Assembly: GCA_949297145.1 (NCBI GenBank)
Contig: CASFQO010000002.1
Location: 62,001 to 126,000, forward strand
Source: an uncultured Alphaproteobacteria bacterium
GTDB taxonomy: Bacteria; Pseudomonadota; Alphaproteobacteria; RF32; CAG-239
Direction of reading: 5' to 3'
DNA: 64,000 nt
Below the pieces are notes generated by a model. The model had not been told where the DNA came from, searched no databases, and worked only from the letters and a program-made list of their open reading frames with translations. The position numbers and the translations under genes were made by a program. Numbering within the stretch: position 1 is the first letter of the stretch; the number at the start of each line of letters is the position of its first letter. Of the stretch, positions 45,683 through 54,439 are shown one piece after another.

Positions 45683-46726
45683 TTAGTAAGCGTAAATGCT
45701 GGCAAGAACGCCATAAAAGATAGAAGAGAGCGAAATCAAATACCCCAAGATGATAATCAAAAGATAAATAGAAGCATATTTCAGGCTTCTCATTTTGTGC
45801 GCATCATCAATAAATGAAGCGGCACCATAAACATTGGCATTTCTCTCTTCTTCAAAGAAACCGGCGGCAACAAAAGTCTTGATGCCATAATACCCATAAG
45901 TCAAAAGGAGCAAAACGGCAACAACAAGAGCTATTTGTATCGCCAAGGGATCAACCGGCGTAAATGTAACGAGATAAACGGAAGTAGCCGCCGTTAAAAT
46001 CCACGAAATCAATAGCGGTTTGAAAAAGCCCTTCCAAGAGCTGTATCCGGCATCATGCAAACGTCTGACAAACATCGCCAGATAAACAATGATTTGTGCA
46101 ATATACACAACGGCAGACAACGTCATCGTCAGCAAAGAATCACCCATAAACTCGATACCGAGGCAAAAAGCGAGCAAGAGAAACATATTAATCAGCATAA
46201 AGCTCCAAAATTCAAAGCGAGAGCTTCTGCCCTTAAAATTAAATATATTTTTATAAGCGTTAAGCCAAGCGCACCATGCCCCTCCGCAAGCAGCAGAATT
46301 TTCCGCATCAGCTTCGGTATCAATTTCAGCCAAAATACCTTTCATTTCAGCAAATTTTTTAGCTTCGGCAATTTTAGCATTTTCTTTAACAGCAGCATGT
46401 TTGTTAGAATGAGAAGCATTTTTGCTTTCAGGAGCAGCCGCTTCCACAACAGCTTCTTCTTTAACTTTAGCCGAAGTGCTACGTGAGGATTTTCCGGCCT
46501 TTTTTGCTTCATTTTGAGATTTAATGTTTAAGACATCACCGACAACATCAACATTATGAGTTTCGGGCACAGCTTGTTTTTTAACTTCTTTTTCGGTGCT
46601 TTTTTTAGGAGCAGCCGCTTTAGATTTGACCGTTGAAGTTTTTTTCTTCGGTTCGGCAAGAGCCGTATCTTCTGCTTTTTTCAGAGAAGCCGTTTGCTTT
46701 GCAGCACTCGTTTTTTTACTAACCAT
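45683..46726 (-). CDS. DUF805 membrane protein with histone-like N-terminal tail
   Basis: 347 residues. The C-terminal 210 residues are a DUF805 domain, marked by FNFKGRSSRFEFWSFML and RRLHDAGYSSWKGFF, with four to five helices. The N-terminal 130 residues are almost entirely Lys, Ala, Glu, Ser and Thr (for example KKTSTVKSKAAAPKKST) and resemble a histone H1 tail. The start has GAGGAAAA. A promoter lies at 46760-46787. The function of DUF805 proteins is not known; the tail suggests binding to an acidic partner. Confidence 0.8.
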   Translation of the reverse strand: MVSKKTSAAKQTASLKKAEDTALAEPKKKTSTVKSKAAAPKKSTEKEVKKQAVPETHNVDVVGDVLNIKSQNEAKKAGKSSRSTSAKVKEEAVVEAAAPESKNASHSNKHAAVKENAKIAEAKKFAEMKGILAEIDTEADAENSAACGGAWCAWLNAYKNIFNFKGRSSRFEFWSFMLINMFLLLAFCLGIEFMGDSLLTMTLSAVVYIAQIIVYLAMFVRRLHDAGYSSWKGFFKPLLISWILTAATSVYLVTFTPVDPLAIQIALVVAVLLLLTYGYYGIKTFVAAGFFEEERNANVYGAASFIDDAHKMRSLKYASIYLLIIILGYLISLSSIFYGVLASIYAY

Positions 46727-46759
46727 ATTTTCCTCACAAAAAAATTACAAAACAAATAT

Positions 46760-46787
46760 ATAATAGTCAAAAGGATTATATTTACAA
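46760..46787 (-). promoter_or_regulatory. Promoter of the DUF805 gene
   Basis: TTGTAA-16-TATTAT on the minus strand, about 33 nt before the start. Confidence 0.55.
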
Positions 46788-46839
46788 GAGAGTGCAAGAT
46801 TTAAATCACAGATTTTTCATCTTTTTTCGCAAAAAATCA

Positions 46840-47424
46840 TCAAAAAAGGATTTTAGGGGATTTAAATTTTTTAGATTTTTCATCAAAAACGACCTTAAGC
46901 ACGGACCCATTTTCGAGTCGGAAAGTTTTTTTCAAACAAGTTTCAGCAAAAATCCGAATAAGCATCCCATGAGTCACGAGCAAAACGCGCTCACGTCCTT
47001 CTTCAAACAGTTTATTAACCAGTTTCATAAACCTCTGCTGCACTTCGCCGATAGTTTCTCCACCGGGGTAACAAATATCATAACGGTCCGGATTTTTAAC
47101 ATCATTAAAAGCCTGATAAATATAGGGAAAAACCGCTTGAATATCATTTTTTGTCATCCCTTCGGCTTTACCGAAACTCATTTCTCTCAAGCGTTTAGTA
47201 TAATGCACCGGCAAATCTAAAACATTGCTGGCAATATCGGCACTTTTTTTAGCTCTTTTAAGGTCGCTGGCATAAATCGTTTCAATCTGCTCCCCGATAA
47301 GTTTCAATGAGGCTTCGTGAACTTGAGCGGCACCCATTTCATTAAGCTGCGTATCTGTTCTGCCCTGCAGCTTTCCGGTTGCGTTCCAATCTGTTTGCCC
47401 GTGTCTCATCAAATATAAAATCAT
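46840..47424 (-). CDS. Histidine phosphatase superfamily protein
   Basis: 194 residues from ATG 47424. LYLMRHGQTDWNATGKLQGR at the start carries the phospho-accepting His; the second half has SFGKAEGM and LLVTHGMLIRI. The pattern is that of PhoE/CobC/GpmB-like phosphatases; substrate unknown. AAGGAA lies 11 nt before the start. The upstream reading from 47475 is not needed. Confidence 0.9.
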   Translation of the reverse strand: MILYLMRHGQTDWNATGKLQGRTDTQLNEMGAAQVHEASLKLIGEQIETIYASDLKRAKKSADIASNVLDLPVHYTKRLREMSFGKAEGMTKNDIQAVFPYIYQAFNDVKNPDRYDICYPGGETIGEVQQRFMKLVNKLFEEGRERVLLVTHGMLIRIFAETCLKKTFRLENGSVLKVVFDEKSKKFKSPKILF

Positions 47425-47561
47425 AACGTTTATTATTTCCTTTTTTATATATACGTTTTGAACGAAAAGGAGCAATGTCCGATAAGTATTTCAGATTAAG
47501 AAACAGCATAAAAGAAAAGCAAAAGAAAATCAAGCCCTAAAAAAGATTTAAACACATCCGT

Positions 47562-48788
47562 TTAGAGAACCTGTTTTCTTTGTAAAGCGCAAAAGAAGAA
47601 GCCGTCAGTTTGTGTGCAAAGCGGTGAAAATTTCAACCATTTTTCATTATCAAACGGAAAGACGGCAATATCAAGAACATCTTTCCATAAGGCACGATGG
47701 TCAAGCGTCTCAAAGTCCGGATGCCGGCTTAAAAAAGCTTCAATTTGTTGTTCATTTTCATCCGGCAAAACCGAACAAGTGATATAAATGAGACGTCCGT
47801 TAGGAGCTGTGTGTTCCGCCCCAAAGTCCAAAATCTCCGCCTGTGTCCGGCAAAGTTCATTCAGCCGTTGCGGAGATAATCGATATTTTGCATCCGGTGT
47901 GCGCCGCCATGTTCCGGAGCCGGAGCAGGGCGCATCGATAATAAAACGCGTATAATCTTTATCTTGCACGGTTGCAATGGTTTTAATGTTTTGAATGTCC
48001 AAGCGTTCCGCTCTTTTTTTGATACGAGAAAGCCTTTCTTGACTGATATCGTGCGCCCAAATCAGTCCTTCATTGTGAAGAAGCGCTCCGATAGCCAAAG
48101 ATTTTCCGCCCGCACCGGCGCAATAGTCAATCACTTTATGAAAAGGTTTCACCCGACATAACAAAGCGATAAGTTGAGAAGCCTCATCCATCACTTCAAT
48201 TTCGCCGTCTTGATAAGTCATGCAGTTATTAAGGTTAATACGGTCGTGAGAGCGTAAACCGATAGGTGAATATGGGGTGAAAGAAAAGAACAATCCTTCT
48301 TTGCGCAAACGTTCCTGAGCATGCTCGCGGTCAACCAAATTCGCCCGCACATCAACCGGCGCTGTCGTGTTGAGCGCATCAATAAGCGTCGGATTATTGA
48401 TTTTATCAAAGAGCCAATGCGGACACTCATAACAAGCATATTGAGAAAAATCCTCAAATTCTTGCGCTTTAGAGAGTAAATTTTTCTCCTCTCGGCTAAG
48501 TGCTAGAGGGGCATATTCCTCCCCGTTAAAAAGCAAATCCAAATCTTTATCAACAAAATGAAGCGCCGCAAAAAGCCTTGCTGAGACCACCCCGCCGAGT
48601 GCCTCAGACAAATGCATCTGCTGACGAATAATTGCCCAAACATTATCGGCAATAAAACGCCTGTCTTTAGAGCCGATATAGCGCCGGTCTTTAAAATATT
48701 TATCAAGAATATTATCCGCCGGAAATTTATCCTCAAAGATACTCTCTAGCGTTTCAATAATAGCCTGAACTCTGCTGGCGTCTTTCAT
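47562..48788 (-). CDS. RsmB/NOL1-type RNA cytosine-C5 methyltransferase
   Basis: 408 residues. An N-terminal NusB-like helical region is followed by the SAM-dependent core: VIDYCAGAGGKSLAIG, HDISQERLSRIKKRAERL, IDAPCSGSGTWRR (catalytic Cys) and LIYITCSVLPDENEQQI (second Cys). This is the RsmB/RsmF/NSUN family that methylates rRNA or tRNA cytosines. The exact target cannot be decided. AGGATAACAG precedes the ATG. Confidence 0.92.
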   Translation of the reverse strand: MKDASRVQAIIETLESIFEDKFPADNILDKYFKDRRYIGSKDRRFIADNVWAIIRQQMHLSEALGGVVSARLFAALHFVDKDLDLLFNGEEYAPLALSREEKNLLSKAQEFEDFSQYACYECPHWLFDKINNPTLIDALNTTAPVDVRANLVDREHAQERLRKEGLFFSFTPYSPIGLRSHDRINLNNCMTYQDGEIEVMDEASQLIALLCRVKPFHKVIDYCAGAGGKSLAIGALLHNEGLIWAHDISQERLSRIKKRAERLDIQNIKTIATVQDKDYTRFIIDAPCSGSGTWRRTPDAKYRLSPQRLNELCRTQAEILDFGAEHTAPNGRLIYITCSVLPDENEQQIEAFLSRHPDFETLDHRALWKDVLDIAVFPFDNEKWLKFSPLCTQTDGFFFCALQRKQVL

Positions 48789-48916
48789 CTGTTATCCTAA
48801 AAAAATATTACCGTAAACCTTGAAATCACTCTCTGAAATCAAAGGGAGTATAAACGATAAAAGCTTAATTTCAATGATAAAATCCGAACTTTCCCCCAGG
48901 CGGAAATATTTTTTTA

Positions 48917-48945
48917 TTGCCAAAAAAAGATTTTTGTGCTAAATC
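48917..48945 (+). promoter_or_regulatory. Possible promoter of ackA
   Basis: TTGCCA-17-TAAATC, 33 nt before the ackA start. Weak -10 box. Confidence 0.45.
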
Positions 48946-48978
48946 AGGCAACAATGTGAATAACCGAAAGAGAAATAT

Positions 48979-50193
48979 ATGGAAAAAATATTGGTATTAA
49001 ACTCTGGTTCAACAACCGTAAAATTCCAGCTTTTTAAGATAGATAAAGGCGTGCATGAAATTTTGACCAAAGGCATGGTAGACCGCATAGGCTTGCCCGG
49101 GTCAAAGTTAGTCGTCAAGCCGGATAATCGGCATGAATTAGCCTGTGAGTGTGCGGTTGCCGACCATAAAGAAGCCATCAAAACCATATTGGACTATTTA
49201 TCACATAAATATTTGAAAAATACCTCTGAGCTTTCTGCCGTCGGACATCGCATGGGGCATGGGGGAGAATATTTTGATCGTTCGGTTATTATAGATGAAG
49301 ATGTGATGAAAAAAATATATGACACACTGCCACTGCTACCCTTGCACGGACCGGCATTTGTGCATGGGGTAGAAGCAATGACAGAGCTTCTTCCCGGCGT
49401 GATACAAATAGCCACATTTGACAGTGCGTATCATCAAAGTATGAAAAAGCCGGCATTTATGTATGCTATCCCAAAAGAATATTATGAGAAAGACCGCATT
49501 CGCCGCTATGGCTTTCATGGAACGTCACATAATTATGCCGCGCAAAAAGCTGCCGAGTTACTGGGGAGAAAAGGTAAATTTATCTGCTGCCATTTAGGGG
49601 GCGGTGCTTCGGTAACGGCTATAAAAGATGGTAAGAGCGTTGATACGACCATGGGCTATACGCCGTCTGCCGGTGTGATGATGGCAACACGTTCGGGAGA
49701 TATGGATCCGTATATTCCGTTGCATATTATGAAGACCCAAGGCAAGACTGCCGATGAAGTTAATTTGATGCTTAATAAACAAAGTGGGTTGTACGGTTTA
49801 TCCGGCGGTCATTCGGATATGCGCGATATTATAGAAAATGCCGAAAAAGGAAATGAGCTCTGCCGCTTGGCCATAGATACGTTTGTGTACGGATTGCTCA
49901 AAAAAATCGGTGCGTACGTGGCTGTTTTAGGCGGCATTGATGCGTTGATTTTCACGGCAGGCATTGGCGAAAATGCGCCTTTAATTAGGGAAAAGTTGTG
50001 CCAACGCCTAAAATATCTTGGGGTGGAATTAGATAGCGAGAAGAATAAACAGCGCCCGGCACCAACGGATATCAGCGCCCCGACAAGCAAGGTAAAAGTT
50101 TTTGTGATACCGGCAAATGAAGAGCTGATGATAGCCAGTGAAACATTTGCTCTGTTAGAAGAATTAAGACCGGCCGAGTCTTGGGCAATATAG
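48979..50193 (+). CDS. ackA: Acetate kinase
   Basis: 404 residues, normal length. NSGSTTVKFQLF at the start, VGHRMGHGGEYF, YGFHGTSHNY, HLGGGASVTAIKDGKSVDTTMG and FTAGIGENAPLIRE are the acetate kinase signature. It makes ATP from acetyl phosphate at the end of fermentation. A phosphotransacetylase gene is not adjacent. A zeta-toxin-like gene follows 8 bp later. Confidence 0.97.
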   Translation: MEKILVLNSGSTTVKFQLFKIDKGVHEILTKGMVDRIGLPGSKLVVKPDNRHELACECAVADHKEAIKTILDYLSHKYLKNTSELSAVGHRMGHGGEYFDRSVIIDEDVMKKIYDTLPLLPLHGPAFVHGVEAMTELLPGVIQIATFDSAYHQSMKKPAFMYAIPKEYYEKDRIRRYGFHGTSHNYAAQKAAELLGRKGKFICCHLGGGASVTAIKDGKSVDTTMGYTPSAGVMMATRSGDMDPYIPLHIMKTQGKTADEVNLMLNKQSGLYGLSGGHSDMRDIIENAEKGNELCRLAIDTFVYGLLKKIGAYVAVLGGIDALIFTAGIGENAPLIREKLCQRLKYLGVELDSEKNKQRPAPTDISAPTSKVKVFVIPANEELMIASETFALLEELRPAESWAI

Positions 50194-50201
50194 GTGAGAA
50201 T

Positions 50202-50843
50202 ATGTTAAAAAACCTAATGCCGTCCATAAATCAACTGATAACTTCAGACTATAAAGCGATTAAGAGCAAAGAAACCGAAGCGATAATTGCGGATAATTTG
50301 CGCGGGCTTCAACCGGTTGCACAGCCGGAATTAAGACAAATATCAGGTATCCCCGGTGCCGGTAAAAGCACTTTTTGCGCCACGCATCAGCTTAAGAATT
50401 TTTTGTTTTTGAGTTTTGACAAGATAATGACGTCTCTGCCGGCCTATCAAAAAGATTTGGCCAAATTCGGCAATGTCGTCGCTTTTCAAAATCACGAGAT
50501 GACCGCGCGCATTATCGGTTATGAGTTGTTGCGTCGCGCGATGAATATGAAATTAAACATCATGTTTGAACATAGCGGCACCAATCCGGCGCATTTGGAG
50601 TTATTTAAGAATATCCATAAAAAGGGCTATCACACGGCGGTAGATTTTATCGTCTGCGATACGGCATTAGCGATTGAGCGTGCCGAAGAAAGAGCCAAGA
50701 AAATCAATCGTTATGTACCAAAATCTCTGATATTGGAGCGTGCCGCCGGTATCAAAAAATATGCGACGGCTTATCAAAAATTAGCCAATGCGGTAACGTT
50801 CTATGATGGTGCAAATAATTTTCATCTGTTAAAGAAAATTTAA
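50202..50843 (+). CDS. Zeta-toxin-like P-loop kinase
   Basis: 213 residues from ATG 50202 with AGGTGAG upstream. Walker A GIPGAGKST at residues 49-57, the base-like Asp in FLSFDKIM, IMFEHSGTNPAHLELF and the lid Arg/Lys cluster ERAEERAKKINRYVP match zeta-toxin/UDP-GlcNAc-kinase-like folds. No epsilon-type antitoxin gene is adjacent. Chromosomal homologues may have house-keeping kinase roles. Its position 8 bp after ackA suggests cotranscription. Confidence 0.75.
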   Translation: MLKNLMPSINQLITSDYKAIKSKETEAIIADNLRGLQPVAQPELRQISGIPGAGKSTFCATHQLKNFLFLSFDKIMTSLPAYQKDLAKFGNVVAFQNHEMTARIIGYELLRRAMNMKLNIMFEHSGTNPAHLELFKNIHKKGYHTAVDFIVCDTALAIERAEERAKKINRYVPKSLILERAAGIKKYATAYQKLANAVTFYDGANNFHLLKKI

Positions 50844-50895
50844 GACAATCGGTGCGAAAATCACTTATAAATGTAATTTTATAAGGTGAAACCCA

Positions 50896-51972
50896 ATGAA
50901 AAAATCTCTGTTATTATTTTCAGTTTCGCTGGTTGCGTCGTCTGTGGGCAGCGCATATGCGTTGACTGCGGCCGAACAGCTCAAAGCAACGGAAGCCATC
51001 TTTGTAAACGAGTTCAAAAAAATGGACACCAACAAAGATAACAAATTGTCGTTGGAAGAATATTTAAACTATCAGTTTGAAAATTTCCGTGCCAACATTA
51101 TAGAGGCGGAAGGTTTTGATACAAAAAAATCTTCTGTAGATAAAAAATCCACAGAAGCAGCAGAGCAAACCGCTCAGCAGACCTCTGAAACAGAAGGAAA
51201 AGATGAGTTAAAGTCATTAGGTGATGTCAATAAAACATTACAAGCCATGGCCGACTACGAACTGGATATGGAAGATGATTTATCATTGGATGAAGATTGG
51301 GGATTAGGTGAGCCGAAAGCCGAAGAAAAAGGCCTGACCAAAGAAGACGTAATGCCCGAAAAAGACCTTTTATCTCCGGCGATATTAAACGAGGCTAACA
51401 AAGCAGATACAAAAATAGAGACGGCAACAGCCACTGCTGCTGATACTGCATCAGCCCCCAAAAAAGATGAGTTAGATTTGTCGGTATCCGAAGATGAAAG
51501 CCTGCAAAATTTGCTGGCCGAAATAAATGAAACGCCGGAAGAAAAAGCCGCCAAAGAGCAAGCCGCTGCAGAAAAAGCCAACGCGGAAGCCGAGGCAAAA
51601 GCCGCCGCTGAAAAAAAGGCAACCGCTGATGCCGAACGTGAAAAACAAATAGGCATAATGTTAGATACAATCAAAAAGACCTTGCCTAAAAAGATAGACG
51701 CGGTAACCACCTGGACCGATATAGAATATCAAGACAAGGTGATTTCATACATTTATGAAGCGAATATAGACATAAGCAAAGATACCGACGAAGAAAAAGC
51801 CGCGCTGACCAAGAGCATAGAAAGCGAAGCCTGCGGCAAGGCGTATCAAGAGATGTGCCCGAAAATCAAACCGATGTTTATCAATGAGGGGATAAATATG
51901 CGTATCCGTTACAAAGATAAGGTCGGTAACGAGTTCGGCAAATGTGAGTTTAACCAAGAAACCTGTAAATAA
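50896..51972 (+). CDS. Exported EF-hand protein
   Basis: 358 residues. The signal peptide ends near SSVGSAYA. A canonical EF-hand loop DTNKDNKLSLEE spans residues 44-55, with Ca-ligand positions all filled. The middle 200 residues are acidic and Ala-rich, including a coiled-coil-like stretch (AKEQAAAEKANAEAEAKAAA). The C-terminal part has four Cys residues (EACGKAYQEMC, GKCEFNQETC) that could form two disulfides, matching the DsbA-like gene 20 bp downstream. AAGGTGA precedes the ATG. Periplasmic; function unknown. Confidence 0.75.
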   Translation: MKKSLLLFSVSLVASSVGSAYALTAAEQLKATEAIFVNEFKKMDTNKDNKLSLEEYLNYQFENFRANIIEAEGFDTKKSSVDKKSTEAAEQTAQQTSETEGKDELKSLGDVNKTLQAMADYELDMEDDLSLDEDWGLGEPKAEEKGLTKEDVMPEKDLLSPAILNEANKADTKIETATATAADTASAPKKDELDLSVSEDESLQNLLAEINETPEEKAAKEQAAAEKANAEAEAKAAAEKKATADAEREKQIGIMLDTIKKTLPKKIDAVTTWTDIEYQDKVISYIYEANIDISKDTDEEKAALTKSIESEACGKAYQEMCPKIKPMFINEGINMRIRYKDKVGNEFGKCEFNQETCK

Positions 51973-51992
51973 AGAGCAGAAGAGAGGACAAA

Positions 51993-52850
51993 ATGAGAAA
52001 AACAAAATTGTTATCAGCCACAGCTCTAGCCGTTATGTTGGCATTTAGTGCAAACACAATGGCAGCGCAAAATTTGGATAATATTTCGGATGAAGAATTA
52101 GCCAAAGCCGTAGTGAGCGTATTGAAGAAAAATCCGAAAATAGCTTACGATGCGGTTGCCGCTTTTCATAAAGACGCCAACGCCAAGAAAGAGGCATCCG
52201 AAAAAGAATTAACCCCATTAGAAAAAAGAGTAGCAGACATTTTGATGGATAACCCGCCAATTGTTGTCGGCGCTTTGCAAATCTATCAACAGCAAGAAGA
52301 ACAACAAAAGTTGTTGGAACAAGCTGAAAAGTATGAAAAATACGTTGATGAAATTAACAAGGCTGATTTATACGCCGGCAACCCGAACGGTAAATATGTT
52401 TTGGTAGAGTTCTTTGATTTCTCATGCGGATACTGCCGCTTAATGGCTCCAAAAATTGAGAACATCATCAAAAAGAACAAAGATGTAAAAGTTGTGTTCA
52501 AACCAGTATCTTTCCTATCACCAAATTCTGAGTTGGCAGCTAAAGCCGCCGTTGCCGCCCAAAAGCAAGGCAAATTCTTAGAAATGTACACGGGGCTGAT
52601 GAAAGAAAAAGTTGTCAATGAACCGGTTATAGACAAGTTAGCCCGCAACATGGATTTGGATATGACACAATTCAAAAAAGACTATGCGTCAGAAGAAACC
52701 AAAGAGTTGTTAGCAAGCATCAAAGAAACCGCCGACAAGATTGGTATGCGTAGCGTTCCGACTTTGGTATTGAATGGTTTGCCATTGTATGCGGTAGAAG
52801 AAGTTCAGTTGCAAAGAGCAATAGACGTATTGCGTGATGCAGAAAAATAA
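51993..52850 (+). CDS. Periplasmic DsbA-like thiol oxidoreductase
   Basis: 285 residues. The signal peptide (MRKTKLLSATALAVMLAFSA) ends near TMAAQ. A helical N-terminal region of about 100 residues precedes a DsbA/ScsC-type domain with CGYC at residues 145-148 (FFDFSCGYCRLM), an inserted helical region and the cis-Pro loop RSVPTLVLNG. The CGYC form and helical N-terminus resemble the ScsC/Com1 group. It likely oxidises or isomerises disulfides, perhaps those of the EF-hand protein next to it. AGAGAGG precedes the ATG. Confidence 0.88.
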   Translation: MRKTKLLSATALAVMLAFSANTMAAQNLDNISDEELAKAVVSVLKKNPKIAYDAVAAFHKDANAKKEASEKELTPLEKRVADILMDNPPIVVGALQIYQQQEEQQKLLEQAEKYEKYVDEINKADLYAGNPNGKYVLVEFFDFSCGYCRLMAPKIENIIKKNKDVKVVFKPVSFLSPNSELAAKAAVAAQKQGKFLEMYTGLMKEKVVNEPVIDKLARNMDLDMTQFKKDYASEETKELLASIKETADKIGMRSVPTLVLNGLPLYAVEEVQLQRAIDVLRDAEK

Positions 52851-52872
52851 TCCGCAAGGTCAAATGAGTGAT

Positions 52873-52910
52873 GAAAATTCCGTTTCTGAATAAGGAGCGG
52901 AATTTTTTTT
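52873..52910 (+). terminator. Terminator of the DsbA-like gene
   Basis: The stem AAAATTCCG/CGGAATTTT is followed by eight T residues. Confidence 0.85.
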
Positions 52911-52940
52911 AGGCCAAAAAAGAAGCGGGGTAGGCGCATA

Positions 52941-52974
52941 AAAAAAGGTTCTCTGTGCAATGCACAGGGAACCT
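52941..52974 (-). terminator. Terminator of the SPFH gene
   Basis: The stem GGTTCCCTGTGCA/TGCACAGAGAACC with one mismatch is followed by seven T residues. Confidence 0.88.
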
Positions 52975-52991
52975 TCCTAACAGGGACGGGG

Positions 52992-54050
52992 TTATTTCTC
53001 GCCGAGTAACTCGTCGAGGTTGATGAGCGGGGTTGCGCCACCGCCAAAAACCTTCGGGAAGTTCTTGGCCAAAACTTCTTTGATGAGTTCCGGATGCTCT
53101 TTCAGGATTTCTCCTAAACGTTCCCGAACCTCGTTCTCAGAAGCCCCCTTCATCTTGAGAGCCGCAGCTTCTGCTTCAGCTTTCATCTTGAGAGCCGCAG
53201 CTTCCGCTTCAGCTTCAATTTTTTTAGCCTCTGCTGCTGCTTTCTGGCTAATAATCAGCTGTTCAGCCTTTTTCTCAACAATCTCTTTTCGCTTCTCTAC
53301 AGAAGCTAATTCAGAAACCGTTTTGGTGTATTCATCATCAAACTTAACGTCGATGATGGCTACTGCCATATTAGAGAAAAGGTTTACCCCCGGCTCATAA
53401 GATACCGTCGGTGCGGCACCAGGGACTGAAGTAACCACTTTATGCGTAGCTCCTGCATATTTTTTTGTGTAGTCATAACACCCATCGGCTACCTTTGCGA
53501 GATATTTAATTTCAATCTCGCGCGAGAGATCGCCGAGATGTCCATTAATATCTTCATAGGTCTTTTCCGCTATAACAGCAGTAAAAATGGCATCAAGCCA
53601 CGGGCAAAGGGCGTCATCTACATATTTGTTCTCACCAATAGCTATGTGCAACCAATGCACATAGTCCTCATTTACTTGATAGGTGAGTGCGTACCTTAGG
53701 GTTATGTCCCTAAGGTTTTTTGTTTTCATGACATTTGTGTCTTCATGTTTCTGTAGTCTCACGTCTACCTCTGTCATAGAGGAGATAAACGGCCATATAA
53801 GCCTTAATCCAGGTTTATATGATTTAGAGGACATGCGGCCCAACGTGACCATATATCCCGCGTTTCCCGGAGATATAATGGTCAAAGCGTTCACCAATAA
53901 AAATACAGTGAGCGCTACAAATAATAATACCCCAAATCCCCATCCGGCAAAAAATGCCAAGATAAAAGAAATGAGAATTATCACACCCACCACCTTGTTG
54001 ATGGTGTTTTTTGCAGAAACCAACCAGCTTAATACATCAGTTTGTCTCAT
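52992..54050 (-). CDS. SPFH/band 7 domain protein
   Basis: 352 residues. Two N-terminal membrane helices (residues about 18-60) are followed by an SPFH domain (ISPGNAGYMVTLGRM to VEKRKE) and a coiled coil containing the exact 11-residue duplication AEAEAAALKMK twice, encoded by a 33-bp direct repeat near 53150-53215. Family members form ring scaffolds on membranes. Codon use (many GAG, CTC, AAC, AAG codons) and a higher G+C than neighbours suggest acquisition. The start lacks a clear Shine-Dalgarno site and a promoter lies far upstream at 54332-54360. Confidence 0.85.
   Translation of the reverse strand: MRQTDVLSWLVSAKNTINKVVGVIILISFILAFFAGWGFGVLLFVALTVFLLVNALTIISPGNAGYMVTLGRMSSKSYKPGLRLIWPFISSMTEVDVRLQKHEDTNVMKTKNLRDITLRYALTYQVNEDYVHWLHIAIGENKYVDDALCPWLDAIFTAVIAEKTYEDINGHLGDLSREIEIKYLAKVADGCYDYTKKYAGATHKVVTSVPGAAPTVSYEPGVNLFSNMAVAIIDVKFDDEYTKTVSELASVEKRKEIVEKKAEQLIISQKAAAEAKKIEAEAEAAALKMKAEAEAAALKMKGASENEVRERLGEILKEHPELIKEVLAKNFPKVFGGGATPLINLDELLGEK
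53150..53215 (-). repeat. 33-bp tandem duplication inside the SPFH gene
   Basis: Two adjacent copies of a 33-bp unit that differ at one base encode the repeated residues AEAEAAALKMK in the coiled coil. In-frame expansion of this kind changes coiled-coil length by whole turns. Confidence 0.85.
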
Positions 54051-54331
54051 GTCTTAAAATTTTAAAGAAACAAAGCACTTATTTATTTTTCAAAACTTCT
54101 TTTAACCCATAAATCCCGATCATCTCTCCACGTAGGAGCATCAGCGCAAGCGAACGCCTTCTAAATCAAGATGTTATAAGTGAATTGTTAAAGACCATAA
54201 ATAACCTGTTGCCAAGCCACTCACAATCCCCAACGCATCAAAATCTCTCCAAACAAACAGTAATCCCTGTTATATTTATAAAAAAAATAATTTCCAAACT
54301 AATCAACCACACTAATATTCATCACGCCTAT

Positions 54332-54360
54332 ACTATACCACAATTTTGCCCCTCGGTCAA
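54332..54360 (-). promoter_or_regulatory. Strong promoter giving a long leader to the SPFH gene
   Basis: TTGACC-17-TATAGT on the minus strand; the SPFH start is about 275 nt downstream. Confidence 0.7.
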
Positions 54361-54383
54361 TGGGAAAATATGTGTCGGGAGGC

Positions 54384-54412
54384 TTGCTAAAGTGTTAAAA
54401 ATATGTTATTCT
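54384..54412 (+). promoter_or_regulatory. Promoter of the 54440 gene
   Basis: TTGCTA-17-TATTCT, 27 nt before the ATG; the start has AGAGGGA. Confidence 0.65.
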
Positions 54413-54439
54413 GATAAAAAGTAAGCGAAGAGGGACGCG

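Larger units (their letters stand above)
54051..54439. other. Divergent intergenic region with a long leader for the SPFH gene
   Basis: 389 bp without a convincing gene. It holds the promoter of the SPFH gene at its far end (54332-54360), giving a leader of about 275 nt, and the promoter of the 54440 gene (54384-54412). A 14-codon reading frame (54079-54123, minus) lies inside the leader; I see no clear RNA family. Confidence 0.55.

Noticed and set aside
54185..54424. 79-codon open frame upstream of the 54440 gene
   Set aside because: It overlaps promoters on both strands, has no ribosome site and shows no protein-like pattern.
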